DNA of 64,000 nucleotides from Stropharia rugosoannulata (GCA_028532985.1 JANCIK010000011.1:2356001-2420000); one strand, 5' to 3'; shown: positions 34,401 to 48,100, numbered from the stretch's first letter. Notes: generated by a model not told the origin, from the letters alone. Translations and numbers: made by a program.

Positions 34401-37197
34401 CCGTTATTTGCAAACGTCTCCATGTCCTTATTCGTCTGCTCCTTCAGCGCCGGATCCTGGTCCTTTGCTAGCCGCTCATAGATGACACTGTCTGCGCCCT
34501 TGCAATACAGAATCAGCCGGCCGCCTGGGGTCCGCAGGACGACACTCATGCGCTTCCGCGTGCTATTGAACTCGAGTGTCTTCAGCAGTGTATATTTTTC
34601 AGATTGGCCCATAACCTCAATCTCTAATGCGTCTTTGCTTTTACCCAGGAAAGGGAAACCAGCATCGCGAGCGGCCGCTACCAGTGCAGCCTCATCCGGA
34701 GACTCGGCCTTGTAATTGATCCGGTACGGCTCGGTCTGCGGTTCAGGCTTGTCCGCTAGTACACTGTGGCACAGAGCTAAAGCCCGGAAGAAGGAGATAA
34801 TGTGCTCCCGTTGTTCGCCTGATCGATTGGTGAGATCTTCAGCAAACTTGGGTGATACCAGCGTGAGTTTGTCGGGTTGGATGTAGCGGTTCTTGAAGGC
34901 ACGCTCCATGATGTTCAACATTTGCTGCTTTAGAGTCGCCAGTCTGGCACTAAGTTCCTTGGGGTCAATTGTGTCTCCCTTCCCTTCGCGCGTAGCTGCA
35001 CCCCGCTGCGCCTCTGTGATCCCTTCACCATACGCTACCCCGTGGATAGAACATCTCTGAAACTCCATAATATTCTGGGTAAGCGTGCCAGTCTTGTCCG
35101 AGAAGACGTATTCAATCTGGCCAAGGTCATCAGAGATATTCCAAGTCTTCGGCACGCAAGGAGTGTCGAATGGCTGATAGTACATTTCTATATCTTGCGA
35201 AATGAAGTACGCCTGAATTGTCTTCACGATTTCAATGGAAATGTAGAGCGAAATGGGGACAATATTTTGGAAGGCGATTAGGCATGAACTAAGATGATAT
35301 TAGCTTTTCTCTGTTGAGTAGTGGTAGAACGCAACCTACACAAACGTGATGACCGCGTTGACAATGACGGAGGACGTTGGCTCGCTGTCTATTTCAAAAA
35401 AGTCTGCGCTAGTACCTGACCTGGAATCCTCAAGGCCGTTGAAAATAGCGGCAATAAGGCACATAAGCGTGAGCACGATGAAGTTAATGATGACATTGAA
35501 GTTTGTCTCCTTTTCAATCTTGCTCCTCTTCGATGGTGTTTCGCCTCCATTGAGCATGATTTTTGTATCGGCACCCGTGAAAACCACAAGTCCAATGATC
35601 CAGGCAGTATTTCGTATGGCGCAGCCACGTAAGAGCAGTTCATTGATGGACACTGGTTCCTGTTTCAGTTCCTGCGTGGCTGGATCCTTGTAACGCAGAA
35701 CACCATGATAGTGGTACAAGTTCTGATGAGCCGGTTCCGAGTCGAGATAAAAGGCCGACTTCTCAATATCATCCTCCGAAGTGATATTGGCTGTCGCACG
35801 AACAGATTTTCGAGGCTTGAGGTTTGTTTCGCCATCCAAATTCTTCGTCTCCAGGTAGCACATCCCGTCCGGGTCCGACGTCGAAAGAACTACTATGTCC
35901 GCTGGGACCTGTTCGTTATCTCTTAGAAGAACAATATCCCCGACCTCTAGCTTTTTCCATAGCGTTCGTTCCCATATCGCCGTACCAGCCGACCGTTTCC
36001 GCCAATCGACTACGCCGCTGTTCGACATGGAATGTATGGATTGTTGATATTGGCCTAATGATCCAATCTGGTTCCACTCTACGGTACCCTTGCTCTGCGA
36101 TGCCGCCATAGAAGCCGCTTCTGATAGAGATGTTCGCGAAAGGTCAGCAAGTATCGTTGGAGGATAGCTGTGCGAGTCAACGCTTTGGATATCCTCTAGT
36201 TTGCGGCCGCCTGCACCACGGGAACCCGGGAGGTCGATACTGCTCACATCATGGGTCAGCATGCTACGGCTGTCGTCGCTGCGCTTCGTCAGGACGACAC
36301 GTAAATCGCTCCCAGCTTGCCCAGCTTCTTTATCCCGCAATCTTTTCACGCCCTTGGTCACCTTCCCTGGAGCATTGATCCCTAGTAGTTTTTCAAACCA
36401 GTTCCTTGAGTCTGTAGGTTGGTTGACATTCCGCCATCCCCCGCCAAGCTTAGTTGCCGCAGAAGTATTGACCTCCTCGTCCAAAGTCCCTCGGCGGTAA
36501 TCTTCAATACCGTCTTTGATAGCAGTCACTGCTAGAATAAATGCTAGGGGCAGCACAGCTATTGAACCTGCAGCTGCGCCGAATATAGGAAACACTGGAA
36601 GGAGGTGAATAGAGTCCTGGCATTGCTATATCTAGGAATGACATACGTTGCAGGATTACTAAGGATAGGAAGAAGAGATTGGCGACGCTGCATATTGAAT
36701 AAGAATTGGTCCACAGCGACAATCACAGGGCTCACCGTCGAAATTGTTCGTACAAGTTCTTCGGAATGAACGTAATTAGGGTATACTCTGCAAGCCACAT
36801 AAGTACTGCCACATTGAAGATTGATGAAATACTCACTTGTAGTCCGTACTTTATTTCTGACATATCGCACTCTAGGCTCGCCATTCTGATCTACCTCCAT
36901 AGCTGACAGAGGGTAGTTCACGTAGACATTCCTCCGTTCTCCTGGAATCTCCTTTGAAACTGGGGCAGTGGTTTCTGACGCCGACGGTTCTGCCTTCTTG
37001 TCCTTTCCTCGAAAGAACCTCGAACGCTTGTGCATTGACTTTCGTCTCGCTGCCCGTTGCTCGGATCTGATTGACTCTGCAATAGCAGAAGCAGCTGTGC
37101 GCACAGTGCGGAGACGCAAGTCCGGGTCAATAGTCTCGTCATTTTCTTCGTCGGTGTCGGGTTCTTCTACAGGATGATGTCGTTTGAAGAAAGACAT
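31445..37197 (-). CDS. P4-ATPase phospholipid flippase, Dnf1/Dnf2-like
   Basis: A P-type ATPase moving aminophospholipids or phosphatidylcholine to the cytosolic leaflet of plasma-membrane, Golgi or endosome membranes. The model has 1722 residues in twelve exons: complement(36837..37197), (36736..36787), (36647..36687), (35340..36594), (34153..35288), (33745..34091), (33457..33690), (33356..33402), (33215..33300), (32878..33160), (32652..32821) and (31445..32601); the sum is divisible by three. Marks are '[18 protein letters not shown]' and '[13 protein letters not shown]' (P4 N-terminus), PISLYISIE in TM4 (the P4 replacement for PEGL), the phosphorylated Asp of DKTGTLTQN near residue 634, '[15 protein letters not shown]' (nucleotide domain), and [10 protein letters not shown] at the hinge. 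The N-terminal cytosolic region and the insert near '[16 protein letters not shown]' are Dnf1/2-like. The last exon adds a 385-residue Pro/Ser/Gln-rich tail. It would need a Cdc50-family partner, not found in the window. Confidence 0.95.
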
Positions 37198-39063
37198 GCC
37201 GTGATGGTAATGAAAAAGGGAAGAGATGAGCTAGAATCGTGTCTTAACCAGGTGGTTCGCCTTCCACCGAGGGCCAGCACGGCAAAAGGATAACTAAGGA
37301 AGATTAAGGTAATAAGAAGGAATGTATGGGCGGTATCGTCGATGTCGTTGGTAAGTGCAGGTAAACACCGTGCCCAGCTATTTCGGCATTATGATGACCC
37401 CTGACACCGCTGCCGTCGTCGTCCCCGTCACAACTTGGCGCCGCATCTGTCACCTCCCTTCTTGCTTTCTTACAACCATCTTGATTCCTTGCAGCTGTTT
37501 TTCATCCTGCATACGTGCTATAGCTGATAATTGCTACTTCTCCAATAAACCGCATGTAATTACTCTTTATTCTGACTCTTTGAAAAACTTTCGTGATATA
37601 TGCTTACTCTAAACAGCCACTACAACAGCCGTTTTTCCTCACCGACTCTCACCAGCTGCGCATACGCCATTTTTAAAATTAGCTACATATGTGTTACAGC
37701 TACTGACTTCAGTACCAATCGGGATATCGGCAGTCGCGGAGGCAGGAATAACGTCGCGCGAGACATGTAATCAGACTGCAAGATCAAAAAATCCGGTAGT
37801 AAGTATAATTATACATACTGTGTTCAAGCTTATGAGATTTGTGTACCGAAAAGCCCTCCCATATAGCCTCCCATCTCATCAAGGCGACTTCGATGACTAA
37901 AATATACAATCTTTCCCACAAACCATCTTTTGTTCCAACAGAACTGCTGACGGAAATTAGTCTTCTCCAACAGTAGCGTTGCAATGCCGGGCTTCTGGTA
38001 CCAAATCTGCGCAGGAATGTTATAAAGCAACCCGGAGTCAGCGTACTATGGATATATGCTGGTTTCATCCTGCAAGCTGACCGCAGGCGCTGTGCATAAT
38101 GATGTTTATCATCTTTTGCGTACGTCGCGCACACTCCGTGGCGCGCGTGCGCAGCACAGCTTTGCACGCCCAACGATATGTCTTCATCAAGTCTTCATCA
38201 GGACTTGGCTTCATCAGGACATTACTTGGCCGGGACCCCTCCCACCGCGCGACAATGCCGATGATTTATCAGATTCTATCTCATAGAGGGGAAAGCTGAC
38301 CGGAGCGGACGCTAGCGGGCGGCGAGAATATTGCATCTGTCGGGATGTTACTTGCTGAAAACAGTGGTGCCTTGCTGACACTAGTCCAATGCAGAGTTTG
38401 TGTAGCGGCTTCTAGGGGTTGACACACTACCGTCGTGTGCGATGCCGCAGCGCGACGCGACACGCTCATAAAGAACGGCAGGGCGCGTGTGCTCTAAAAT
38501 GTGTCAGCGGGCCGGACAGTTGCCCCTTGGCGCCTATCGACTGCCCTGCCCTGCTGAGCCCCTCTGAGCCCTGACAACAGTGAGCAGAACAGGAACAAGG
38601 CACCCAAGTGCTAAGTGGCAGGTAAAGGCAAAACATTTATTATGCATCACATTCTTGAACAGTAAACATGGATGTAAAGCAAAACGAGGAGTACGGTATA
38701 AATACAGAAAGCAATAACAAAGCATGTCAAATTACATTTTTATGTGTAGAAATGTGCAGCGAATATCCGTGAGCTAAGTCTTTGAAAGCCAAGATCTATA
38801 TGAGAGACTGTATTGGTTAATTAATGGCTATTAATTTTGTGAGCCTAACCCTTGCTCTCTGAATGATAATAAAAATACATCTGCTCGTGCTTGGGACGTG
38901 CACTGAGTTTTTTTATGATTGCTTCTTCCAAGTTAGCTTAGCTTTTCGTCACGCCCGCGTAGGGAAATATAGATAATTCTACGGCACGACTGGGCGACAC
39001 GGTATGGCTCCCAGGAGTTGGCTAGACGAGTGAGTGGTGGAGTTAAGGCGGGACGCTGCCTTC
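37198..39063. other. Intergenic, 1.9 kb
   Basis: Holds the flippase promoter and the 3' flank of the DUF6534 gene. The many short frames show no family features. A short direct repeat 'GTCTTCATCA' is near 38180-38205. Nothing else is supported. Confidence 0.4.
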
Positions 39064-40892
39064 TTATGAGAGGAAAGACAATACCTTGAGATTAAGATAG
39101 CTGGGTCCTGGGTAGTTTGCATTGTCCTCAACATCGCGCCTCAAAGTCGACGCGCCACCTCCTGACAGTTGAAAAGACGCCTCTGCTTTGTTTCGGAGAA
39201 CTTCTCGGGCATTCATACTTACGAAGCACATCAACTAATAAGTTATATGAGAAAGTAAATGTATAGCAAGACTTACGTGGCGAGGTAGGAGTTGACATAG
39301 ACTGTAAAAAGAAAGAGAGCATGTTCAGGAATCATCGAAAAAATCAAGAGGCTGGCGGCCAACTCACGTTTGCTAATTAGAAGATAGAACGCTAACAGCA
39401 GCTGAGCAATCCTGGATAAAAAATAATGGTGAGCTGAAATTACATACCTATAAAGATGAAGTTGTCGGGCATGGTAATAAATGAGATCATTGACACTGTG
39501 GCGTCGACCCTGAGAAGTGTGAAGTCAAAAACGTTAGTACAAGAAACAATCATGCTGAACATAGAGACCGTACGCCACGACAAATCCGGTATTAACGGTA
39601 TACGCCATCAGTATTTTAATGACATTGTCAGTCCTAAGATGTAGAGAGATACGGAAAGGATTAGCACTTCAGAGCTTCAACTTCAATCATCATTTGAACG
39701 CACTTGACGTATCCTGTTCTAGACCGGTATAAAAGATATCCAAGGATCGTAGTAACACTTAAGTCGCTCGCCGTAGCCAAACCAAACAGTGCATAAAACA
39801 GATCCTAGATGTTGCCCTGAGAAAGAAGGAAAACAACTAGACTAAAGAAAACGAACTCTTAAATCCGTCAATTCAATAAATGTTTGATTATGCACTTTGA
39901 CAGTGACGACTGAGGGGACTCAGTGAGTGAAAAAGTGACAAAACAGATAAATAATGACCACACCTATTCCTACCGCTGCATTAATAACGAATTGAGATGG
40001 CAACATCGTCTTATTTCAGTATTTAAGACTGACCCAATTGCGCAGATGATATCAAGGCCTGTAAATTAAGTAAGAAAATAGATCTAAAGGAAAATATGCA
40101 ATCACATACAACCCAGCCCGTTAAATAGATATTGCCTTTGCTTACTAGATACCGTTGAGTATATGCATCGCGTCGTAATTTCTTTCATGTAGAATCCTTA
40201 CATCTATAAACTCGCACGGCAAAAAGACTCCGTATCATGAAATTAATGATCGACTAGTTGAAGGGTTAAGAAGGAATAGGAGGCAAAATAGTACAGGAAC
40301 ATACCGTAAGTGCTATCCGATACTTGAGATAACATTAACCCTCGCAAAAACAATACACCGACAAAAAGAGACGTACGACTATGCTCCTAAACCCTTTGTC
40401 AGTTTCAGTACCCCTTTTAAATAAATCAACATACCATACGGGAGTGAGAAGGGCCAGGATATTCCCATAGTTAGAGACTAGGTAGAAATAGAGTGTGTGA
40501 CAGCTCATGCATGAGTCCAATGTGTCCAGCAACCTAGAGTGACCATCAGATGGGGAGTAGCCTAGTTGATACCTGACCGCATCATACCATAGAGCTGCCA
40601 CCTACTTTGAGAATCAACAGTAGAACTAAATCGAGTAGGGAAAAGCCAGCATACCGTCAATTTGAGAGGAGGACGATCGCGATTTTTGACGTGCATGAAG
40701 TAGTTGTACGCTTGGACCGATGTTATTCCCCATAGCCTGAGCTGAACCGTCAGAAGGAGAGCAATCGAATGTGAAGTCGTATTACGCCATGCCAATAAGT
40801 CCGCCAATTACAAGAGCGCCCAGAGTGTTGTCAAACTTCACTGGAAAGGCGGCGCCGCGAGGAGCAATGGGTGAAGAAGACATGGTGGACAT
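39064..40892 (-). CDS. DUF6534 multi-pass membrane protein in 17 exons
   Basis: A basidiomycete seven-helix-like membrane protein family of unknown function; the model gives 308 residues, normal for the family. Exons are complement(40786..40892), (40655..40736), (40588..40601), (40435..40533), (40377..40386), (40305..40322), (40202..40253), (40110..40144), (40034..40058), (39964..39969), (39857..39909), (39704..39804), (39574..39633), (39448..39509), (39368..39391), (39277..39301) and (39064..39217). The sum is divisible by three and each junction restores the family pattern: 'NTLGALVIGGLIGMALWGI', 'LDTLDSCMSCHTLYFYLVSN', 'INFMIRSLFAVRVYRLSKGN', 'TDNVIKILMAYTVNTGF', 'MPDNFIFIAFYLLISKLYVN' and 'SYLATMNAREVLR'. 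Exons of 6, 10, 14 and 18 nt are unusual. The family resemblance is strong; single junctions in the middle could shift. Confidence 0.75.
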
Positions 40893-42406
40893 GACGCGAC
40901 TTCGCGATCAAGGGGAAACCTGTATCATGGTTTCGCGCAGCAATTTTTATATAACGGCAGGGACGTGCGGAACCGGGGAAAAAAAGAAGAACAGTCAAAG
41001 CGAAGCGAAAGAGAAATTTGCACCCGAGTGACGGGGAACACGCGAAGAAAGCGCTCGTGTCATGGGTTGCATCAGTCTATTCTCAAGATATTGCCGTCCA
41101 GTGTCCACGCCTTTGATTTCTGTGCAGGGAGGTGCAATTTTTTGGGACCTAGAAGCAACGACAGCTCTCCATGATCGGTAGCAAAAAGAAAATAAACCCG
41201 AAAGGCCAGTTTCGAATCCGGATTTGGCAAGATGGGGACCACCGAGTGCTGCAAGAGTCCCACGCAGTATCTGAAGACAGTCTCAAGAAGGAAACTCGCA
41301 ACTTGTAGTGCGAAGCTGATTGTTGCCACTTTCGAAAGACGAAGATGATGTTTGGATTGTATTTCCACGGATTCTTGACTTTTGAGCCCGTCGCACGCAT
41401 ATATTCACAAGATTGACGGCGGCCGTGCACAAGCCGTACCACCTGAGTGCGATGTCCGCCGCATATTATATTGTCGCTATTGCATCCTTTTACTGCGATG
41501 GAGTCATGGCGGTTTTCCTTGGTAGTTCAGCTTTCCGCAGCACTGAGGCAGATTCCCAGAGAGTCCCCAAAACCATTATCTCGCTCACAGCAGATGAACT
41601 TCACGTTGCGCGGCAAAGTCTAGCTGACATCAGAGGGCTGACATCCCATCATACCCCTCTAAATACAATTGAAGAGCAATGGCGTTCGTAGGCTAGGATT
41701 GGTGGCAGTTAAGGTGGTGTTGACCAGGTGGATGATGGTACCCACACTCGGGGACCAACCGATTACCTTAGGACAGTTCCACTTACCATTGATCTAACCT
41801 CACTAGTCCACGTCGAGCTTTGCAAGGCATATTGGAGAGCTGGATGCATAACGGGTACTTTCTAGTAGAGTCAAGGACTTGACTTGCAGACAATTTGCAG
41901 AGATAGTATGCCCAAAGTATGCCGCCTCTGTCCGGTCTCTTCAGCCTAAATCAATCTCCGACATCACTATGTATTTTGTGCCGATCTCTGCCGAGTCCGA
42001 TTCATCACACAAAAATAGAACTGCTTGACCTGACTTGGACCCGACCTCAACCTGACCTATGTACTTACCCTGTATCCATCTCGAATACAGGGGTAATCAG
42101 AAATCCGGGTAGTATCTCGCACATAATGGGTTTGGGATTGTTGCTTGAATCGTGCAACTTGCAAACACTAGAAACAACTTGTCAAATCATAAATGTGGGC
42201 TGAGTTCACGATTACATAATCTTGACTATGCTACGTCCAGAGCAAGTTCACACAAAGTACGCCGCTGCCTTGCATTTGCCTTGCATACTGTTTACGCCAC
42301 CCACTTCATTTTTCAAACTCTTCAAGGCAGCCTCACTGCGGTGCTGCGTGCCGCGTTCTTTCGCCAGATACAACCTCACATTGCTTACTGATACGATTAT
42401 CTCTTC
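40893..42406. other. Intergenic, 1.5 kb
   Basis: Divergent promoters of the DUF6534 gene and the SNARE gene. The 93-codon open frame at 41413-41691 has a hydrophobic start but no family match and no intron logic. 'GACCTGACTTGGACCCGACC'-like repeats near 42028-42058 suggest a small element remnant. Confidence 0.35.
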
Positions 42407-43367
42407 ATGTCCCTTGCTAAACTCACGGCGGTGTCTACGAAGACGCTTTCTCTCCTCTTGGAGCGACAGCGGCTCCAGACTTTGCCTAGTTATTCACCAA
42501 ATGGAACGGCGGCCTCGTCAAACGGAAGTTCGCTTCATTACCCACAAATAAAGCGCAACATGAAGCAGCTGCGGGAGGGAATCGTAGAACTGGAGACGAA
42601 GCCTGAGAGTTCGTCATCGGAAGCCGCCAAGCTTTTGCGCAATCAGTACGAACGCATGCGGGGAATGCTTTTGGAAGAGGAGCGAGCTGAGATACCCAGG
42701 TTAGCTGACGTTTACTTTCCTTGCCTGCATATTTGTTGCGGAATCGTGGACCTATGCCCAAGGAGCTTATTCCTTAGAACGCCAGTCTGATTTCTTGTTT
42801 TACAGTCTGACTCCTGAGGGTTCTTCGTCATCCCAATCGCCCTCCCCGGAACCAGGGCCTCAGCCAGGACTGGCAGCACGAGATGCCTTGCTTTCTCAAC
42901 CCAGCTTCGCACCGTATACAGACGATCCAGAACAAGGTCTGGGAGTAGAACCCCCAGAACCGGCGACGATGCTGCAGACCCAGCGATTAATCATGCAAGG
43001 TAGGTTGTTGCCAATTCCTGGTCGACTTATTTTGACCTCAAGTTTATTTAGAGCAAGACCACCATCTTGACAATCTGTCCCACTCTATAAACCGGCAACA
43101 CCATATATCATTACAAATAAATGAAGAACTAGATGTGCATCATGGTCTCCTTACGGAATTGGACAATGACATCGACAGAACGCACAGTCGGCTAGGCAAG
43201 GCGAGACAGAAGTTGGATCAGGTGGCGCGCGGGGTGAAAAATAACGGTCCGTTTTTCTTTGATTCCTCCCGGGTGGCTGAAGCCTGAGATAAAAGCTAGG
43301 TTCCGTCGTGGCTATAGGCCTCCTGATATTCATATTGCTGATTCTCATCGTCAAGCTGAAAACGTGA
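42407..43367 (+). CDS. Qc-SNARE, syntaxin-8 / Syn8-like
   Basis: A tail-anchored SNARE of 249 residues acting in endosome or late-Golgi membrane fusion. Exons are 42407..42699, 42806..42999, 43052..43246 and 43300..43367. The N-terminal part (residues 1-98) is helical and charged, like a Habc/adaptor region. A Ser/Pro linker follows. The SNARE motif runs from 'LIMQEQDHHLDNLSHSINRQ' to 'LGKARQKLDQVARGVKNN', with the zero-layer glutamine expected in 'LLTELDNDIDRTHSRL'. The last 20 residues are a hydrophobic anchor, 'VVAIGLLIFILLILIVKLK', ending five nucleotides before the stop. The arrangement is that of Syn8 (S. cerevisiae) and Fsv1 (S. pombe). It forms complexes with Qa, Qb and R-SNAREs encoded elsewhere. 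Confidence 0.85.
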
Positions 43368-44943
43368 AAGTCTGGTGCTTTTCATTCTTTACCCCTATCT
43401 TTCTAGCCTTACACCCTACTTAACGCGGGACAGCACCTTCGACGCCTATCCATCTACTTTTTTTACTCCAAATACACGTAATGAGTTTCCTACTTCTGCA
43501 CTCTGGGACATATGGGATTATTCTTTTATTATCTTCGCTGTTTGTTTTATTGTAATGACATACCTATTTCGCTAATTTATCCTGAATATGATCTGAGAAT
43601 GTGCAATTTCATATGCAGTACGTCCATATTTCTGGGCTTCAATCCTGTGGTTAGACTGACAGCTATATGTGGGTCATAAGACGCGCATATACTGAGAATA
43701 TGAGATACAACTACGGGCGTCTATATCTGTGTTGGGCAGTGACAGTCAGTTATATGATGGCATTCCATGCCATGTGTGGGTATGTCTTCACTAGAAATGT
43801 ACTATATACTGGTCAAAAGCACTTTTCCAGTGGGAATAGCTCGGATCAGATAAACGACCTTCTTTTACCTTCACAGGCTTCATAGCTTCATATTTGCTTC
43901 ATATGTAATTCAAAATAGGTGTAGACATGCGCAGCCCCGTTGTGCACGGATTAGATATTTTTGCGTGATCATCTTTGGCATCCTGATTGTATATGGGCCT
44001 TTCGGAATCGTCGAAACAGTCTGGAGCTAGTCGATGGAAAAAAAATTCCTTTAATACATGACCATTGAAACGGTGTTCGTCGACTTTTTCTACTAGCGTG
44101 AGGGTATCGGTAGGTTAGTTTTCAGATGGGGTAGGTCGCCCCATATAGCAACTGAATATGAGCGTTGACAGAGGGCCATACATGCACATGCACATGGATG
44201 AGAGAGCCTCAATTCCGGGCACCACGAATAGATCCGACAGATGACATCTAGTCTGTTTATACCGTACGGAAATTTGGCATGCAGATGCATTTGCGTATCT
44301 CGTACTTGTGGATACCTTGGCTGTGCTCCCTGACAGAACGTTTGCATTGCTCCAGATTGATCCTAGAAAGAATCAATTAGCTAGTATAATTGAAGCGGGA
44401 AGTTCGTGATGCAATGGTGAGACATAGAAGCATGTACTAGAGACGTAACACAGCCCACAGGCAATGAGAGCAAGTGTAGCATCGCTGTAGTCACATATGG
44501 ATGCGTCCCATCATATTCTTCCTGTTCTTAGTGCCAGACGTTCCTTGATTCAGACGAAATGCGTACTGGTATCCGCAAAAAGGTAATACTTTCCTATGCA
44601 AATAAGAGCGTTTAGTTAAACGATAAAACATCCAGTGGTTCAATAGTTTCTCCATGGGTTCGAGCTGTCGTCGGCCTAAGCTCGGGCTCGTGCGAGTGCA
44701 AGTGGAGGTTCTGTCGAAGGGATTTACAGTGACCACATGTGTGGTTCGGGAGAAGCCGAGTCGGATCACCGGAGATTGAAGATTGCTCGATCACATACGC
44801 GTCGCGTGTATAAGTTACATTGTGTACACCACATTCATCATCGTTCATGTATCATGAACCAGCGTCAATCTTCAAGTACAAGGCGCAGAACATTTCTCAA
44901 CCGAGAAACGGAGGTATGCTAAGTGGTCGTTATTCGGATTGAC
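43368..44943. other. Intergenic, upstream of the first ATPase gene
   Basis: No gene is supported between the SNARE stop and the conserved upstream peptide at 44944. A candidate cis element (AAGCCGAGTCGG, 44753-44764) recurs upstream of the second ATPase gene. Confidence 0.4.
44753..44764 (+). promoter_or_regulatory. Shared 12-bp upstream motif, copy A
   Basis: AAGCCGAGTCGG followed a few bases later by CGGAGA. The same 12-mer and CGGAGA tail occur at 50616-50627 before the second ATPase gene. Retention while the flanks diverged suggests a regulatory site, but no factor is known to me. Confidence 0.4.
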
Positions 44944-45147
44944 ATGGCCCATATTGCGCTCCTGCCAAAGAACAAGTTACACAGTAAGAATAGCACGAAT
45001 GATGGCAAAAAACCCTCAACGGAAGGCGCAACCAATGGCTCAAAGCCCGCAGCTCTTATAAAATATGGAGTTGTGTTCGTGGAACTTTATCACACACTAG
45101 GATGCCTCCTCCCCCGGCCGATATCGAGTCCCAGAGAGTGGGCGTAG
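44944..45147 (+). other. Conserved upstream peptide frame, ATPase copy A
   Basis: An open frame starting MAHIALLPKNKLHSKNST, 158 nt before the main ATG and running past it in another frame. The counterpart before copy B (50860) encodes MHHIALLPKNMLQHKNST. Most base changes between them are silent third-position changes, so selection on the peptide is likely. It is a candidate regulatory upstream ORF or old 5' exon. In copy A I find no intron of normal length joining it to the main frame. Confidence 0.5.
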
Positions 45148-48100
45148 TCAACAGACTTGACTACTCCGACAACGGAGACCACATATCCGAGGAAAAAGTC
45201 AGTCACCAGTTCAAGAGGGAGGCGGGCTTTCCAACAGAATACCGTACCCTGAGTATTCATGTCGATGACTCGGCCCAGTCTGAGAAAGGAAAGAAAGCGG
45301 AGAAGCGTAAGATCGCGGCTAAGGGTAACTACTACATTTGATCTAGCTCACAATCTTATCTCTAACAAATAACTTTATAGACTTAAGTACTCTCGACTGG
45401 CACAAGATATCCGTGGAGGAGGCTCTCTCTCGGCTCTCCGTCTCTCCAAATATCGGTTTGGAGAGCGCCCAGGTGGCGCGTAACCTTAAGTTACATGGAA
45501 AGAATGTTATTTCTCCGCCAAAGCGTCACTTGGGTCGCAAAATCTTAGAATGGGTCCTTGGAGGCTTCGGAAGTCTTTTGCTTGCTGCTGCTATAGTCTG
45601 CTTCATTGCATGGTCAGATTTTTTTTATCTCTTTGATCACTGTCTGACTAGCCTTGTTGTCTAGGAAGCCTCTAGGAGAACCCGATCCTCAAGCGTCCAA
45701 TTTGGCTTTGGCGGTCGTCCTTCTGCTCGTTTTACTTGTACAAGCTGTTTTCAATGCCTGGCAGGATTTCTCAACTTCGCGTGTAATGGCGTCCATCAAA
45801 GGAATGTTGCCTTCGGATGTGCTGGTCCTTCGTGATTCGTCCTACAGTAAAGTGGAGGCAAAGAACCTAGTCCCCGGCGATATTATTACCATAAGCATGG
45901 GTGAGAAAGTCCCTGCTGACCTCAAACTACTGGAGGTTAGCACAGACTTGCAGTTTGACCGTGCTATCCTTACTGGAGAGGTAATATATGCGCATATATT
46001 CGGTGTTTTCGTTTGCTCACCTTATATATGCCATAGAGTGACCCTGTTTCTGGACGAGTTGAGAAGACAGACGACAACTTCTTAGAGGTGCTTTCGATGA
46101 CATCCTATGATTTGCTGATGTTGACTGGGAACTAGACCAAGAACGTAGCTCTTCAAGGCACTCACTGCATCAGTGGTTCGGGAAAAGGCCTCGTCGTTCA
46201 AACTGGCGATAACACTGTATTGTATGTCCTGTGCACCCTGTCTGTTATTGTCACTAAGCCATCATGTTAGTGGGACCATCGCAAAATTGTCGTCGATGGA
46301 AGCAGTGCGCCTTACCACCTTACAACGAGAGCTTCTTCGATTTGTCGCCATTATCGCGGGTATGGCTCTTTCGGTTGCCATATTTATTGTGATCCTTTGG
46401 GCCGCTTGGTAAGTGAATCGGTCTTAATTTTCTCGGAATCAGGTTTCAACATCTTCAGGCTTCGCGTGGACCACCCGGGCTATATCAACGTTCCTGAACT
46501 TCTGATAGACGTTGTTTCTGTCATGGGCAAGTTAATTACTATGACCGTCTCTGACTTAACAATGCTAACGTAACGCATAGTGGCCTTCATTCCCGAGGGA
46601 CTACCAGTAGCAGTGACTTTGTCCATGGCGAAAGTTGCTCATACCCTCAGCACTAAAAAAATATTGTGCAAGTGAGTATCTTACTTTATTTTAATTTTGA
46701 ATCTTTTCTGACTCTCCGTATAGGTCTTTATCTATAGTTGAAACTTTAGGCTCTGTTAATGTACTCTGTTCCGTCAGTCGCTTTTTCTCCCTAGAAAGCA
46801 TTTAGTACTGAACGGTCCTATTAGGATAAAACCGGGACACTCACGCAGAATATTATGCACGTCGAGAACCTGGCCGTATACGACACAGTCTATGAATCGA
46901 ATACCTTACATGGCGCCGGGGCGAAAGATTCCACCCCTGTAGAGGCCAATATCTCTCAAATTGCTGCCGTGGGCGCTATCTGCAATGCAGCTACATTCGA
47001 AGATTCAAATCTAGATGAGAAGAAAGTCAGCGGAAGGAACATTGTAGGAAACGCAACGGGTAAGCTTTCTTGTGCTCTCTTTTTCAGTTAGAACATAAAT
47101 AATGGCTTGTTTTGCAGATGTCGCAATTCTTCGCTTCTCGGACTCCATTCTCTCGGCGGATATTGCGCGTCATAGGTGGATTAACGTTCATAGGAAGAAT
47201 TTCAACTCGAAGACGAAGTATATGCTTCAACTGTCCAAGGTCTCTCCAGACACGCCTCTTGACAGCAAATCTTTGATCGCACCGTTGGCTCCTTGGGACA
47301 ACTTCACCTCCGACTCTTTCCTCTTGACCGTCAAAGGTGCACCGGAGGTTCTTTTACCTCACTGTACGCACACCCTTGATCCTAACGGCGGCGCCCCTAT
47401 CAAGCTCAATGGCTGGGAGACCGACCGTATTGCTGCAGTCCAGGAAAAATGGTCTCGTCAAGGACAGCGTGTCATCCTCCTTGCCAGGCGTATCGTCCGC
47501 GACTCTTACTTGTCTAAGGCAACTGATACCAACTCGGAGGAGTTTTCTGAAGCTGTTGGTGAATTTATGAACGGACTCATCGTTGTCGGAATTGTCGGGC
47601 TTATCGACCCCTTGAAGCCGGATATCAAACACACCGTCAAGTATGATTGTTGCAGTATCTCGCGTCGGACTTTTAGTGATTATTGATTGAATTTTTCTTA
47701 GGGTCTGCCGTGACGCTGGTATTCGCTTTATGATTGTTACTGGTACACTCTCTTATCAAGGAGTCGCCGACTTCATTAACTAAAATATTTTTCCAGGTGA
47801 TCATCCAACGACGGCCTTGTCTATTGCCGGGCAAGCAGGAATCATTACCGACATCAGCACAGTACATCGCGTCAACCACCTGGAAGTCAAAGGAGACAAA
47901 CCCGTCGCTATCTATGATTATGATATCCCGAACTATCCATTGAAGAGCATTATTCTCACTGGAGCGGAATTGATGACCCTTTCCTCAACTCAGTTCTACC
48001 AACTGTGCCAATACGAGGAGGTCGTTTTCGCGCGTACCACTCCGGAGCAAAAACTGCGGATCGTGAATGCATTCAAGGGATACGGAAACTGCGTCGCTGT

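Noticed and set aside
41205..41235. tRNA B-box-like GTTTCGAATCC
   Set aside because: No A-box or cloverleaf around it on either strand. I found no tRNA or rRNA gene in the window.
41413..41691. Possible small secreted protein (92 codons)
   Set aside because: The start is hydrophobic, but there is no family feature, no intron, and it lies in promoter DNA between divergent genes. Not supported enough to list as a gene.
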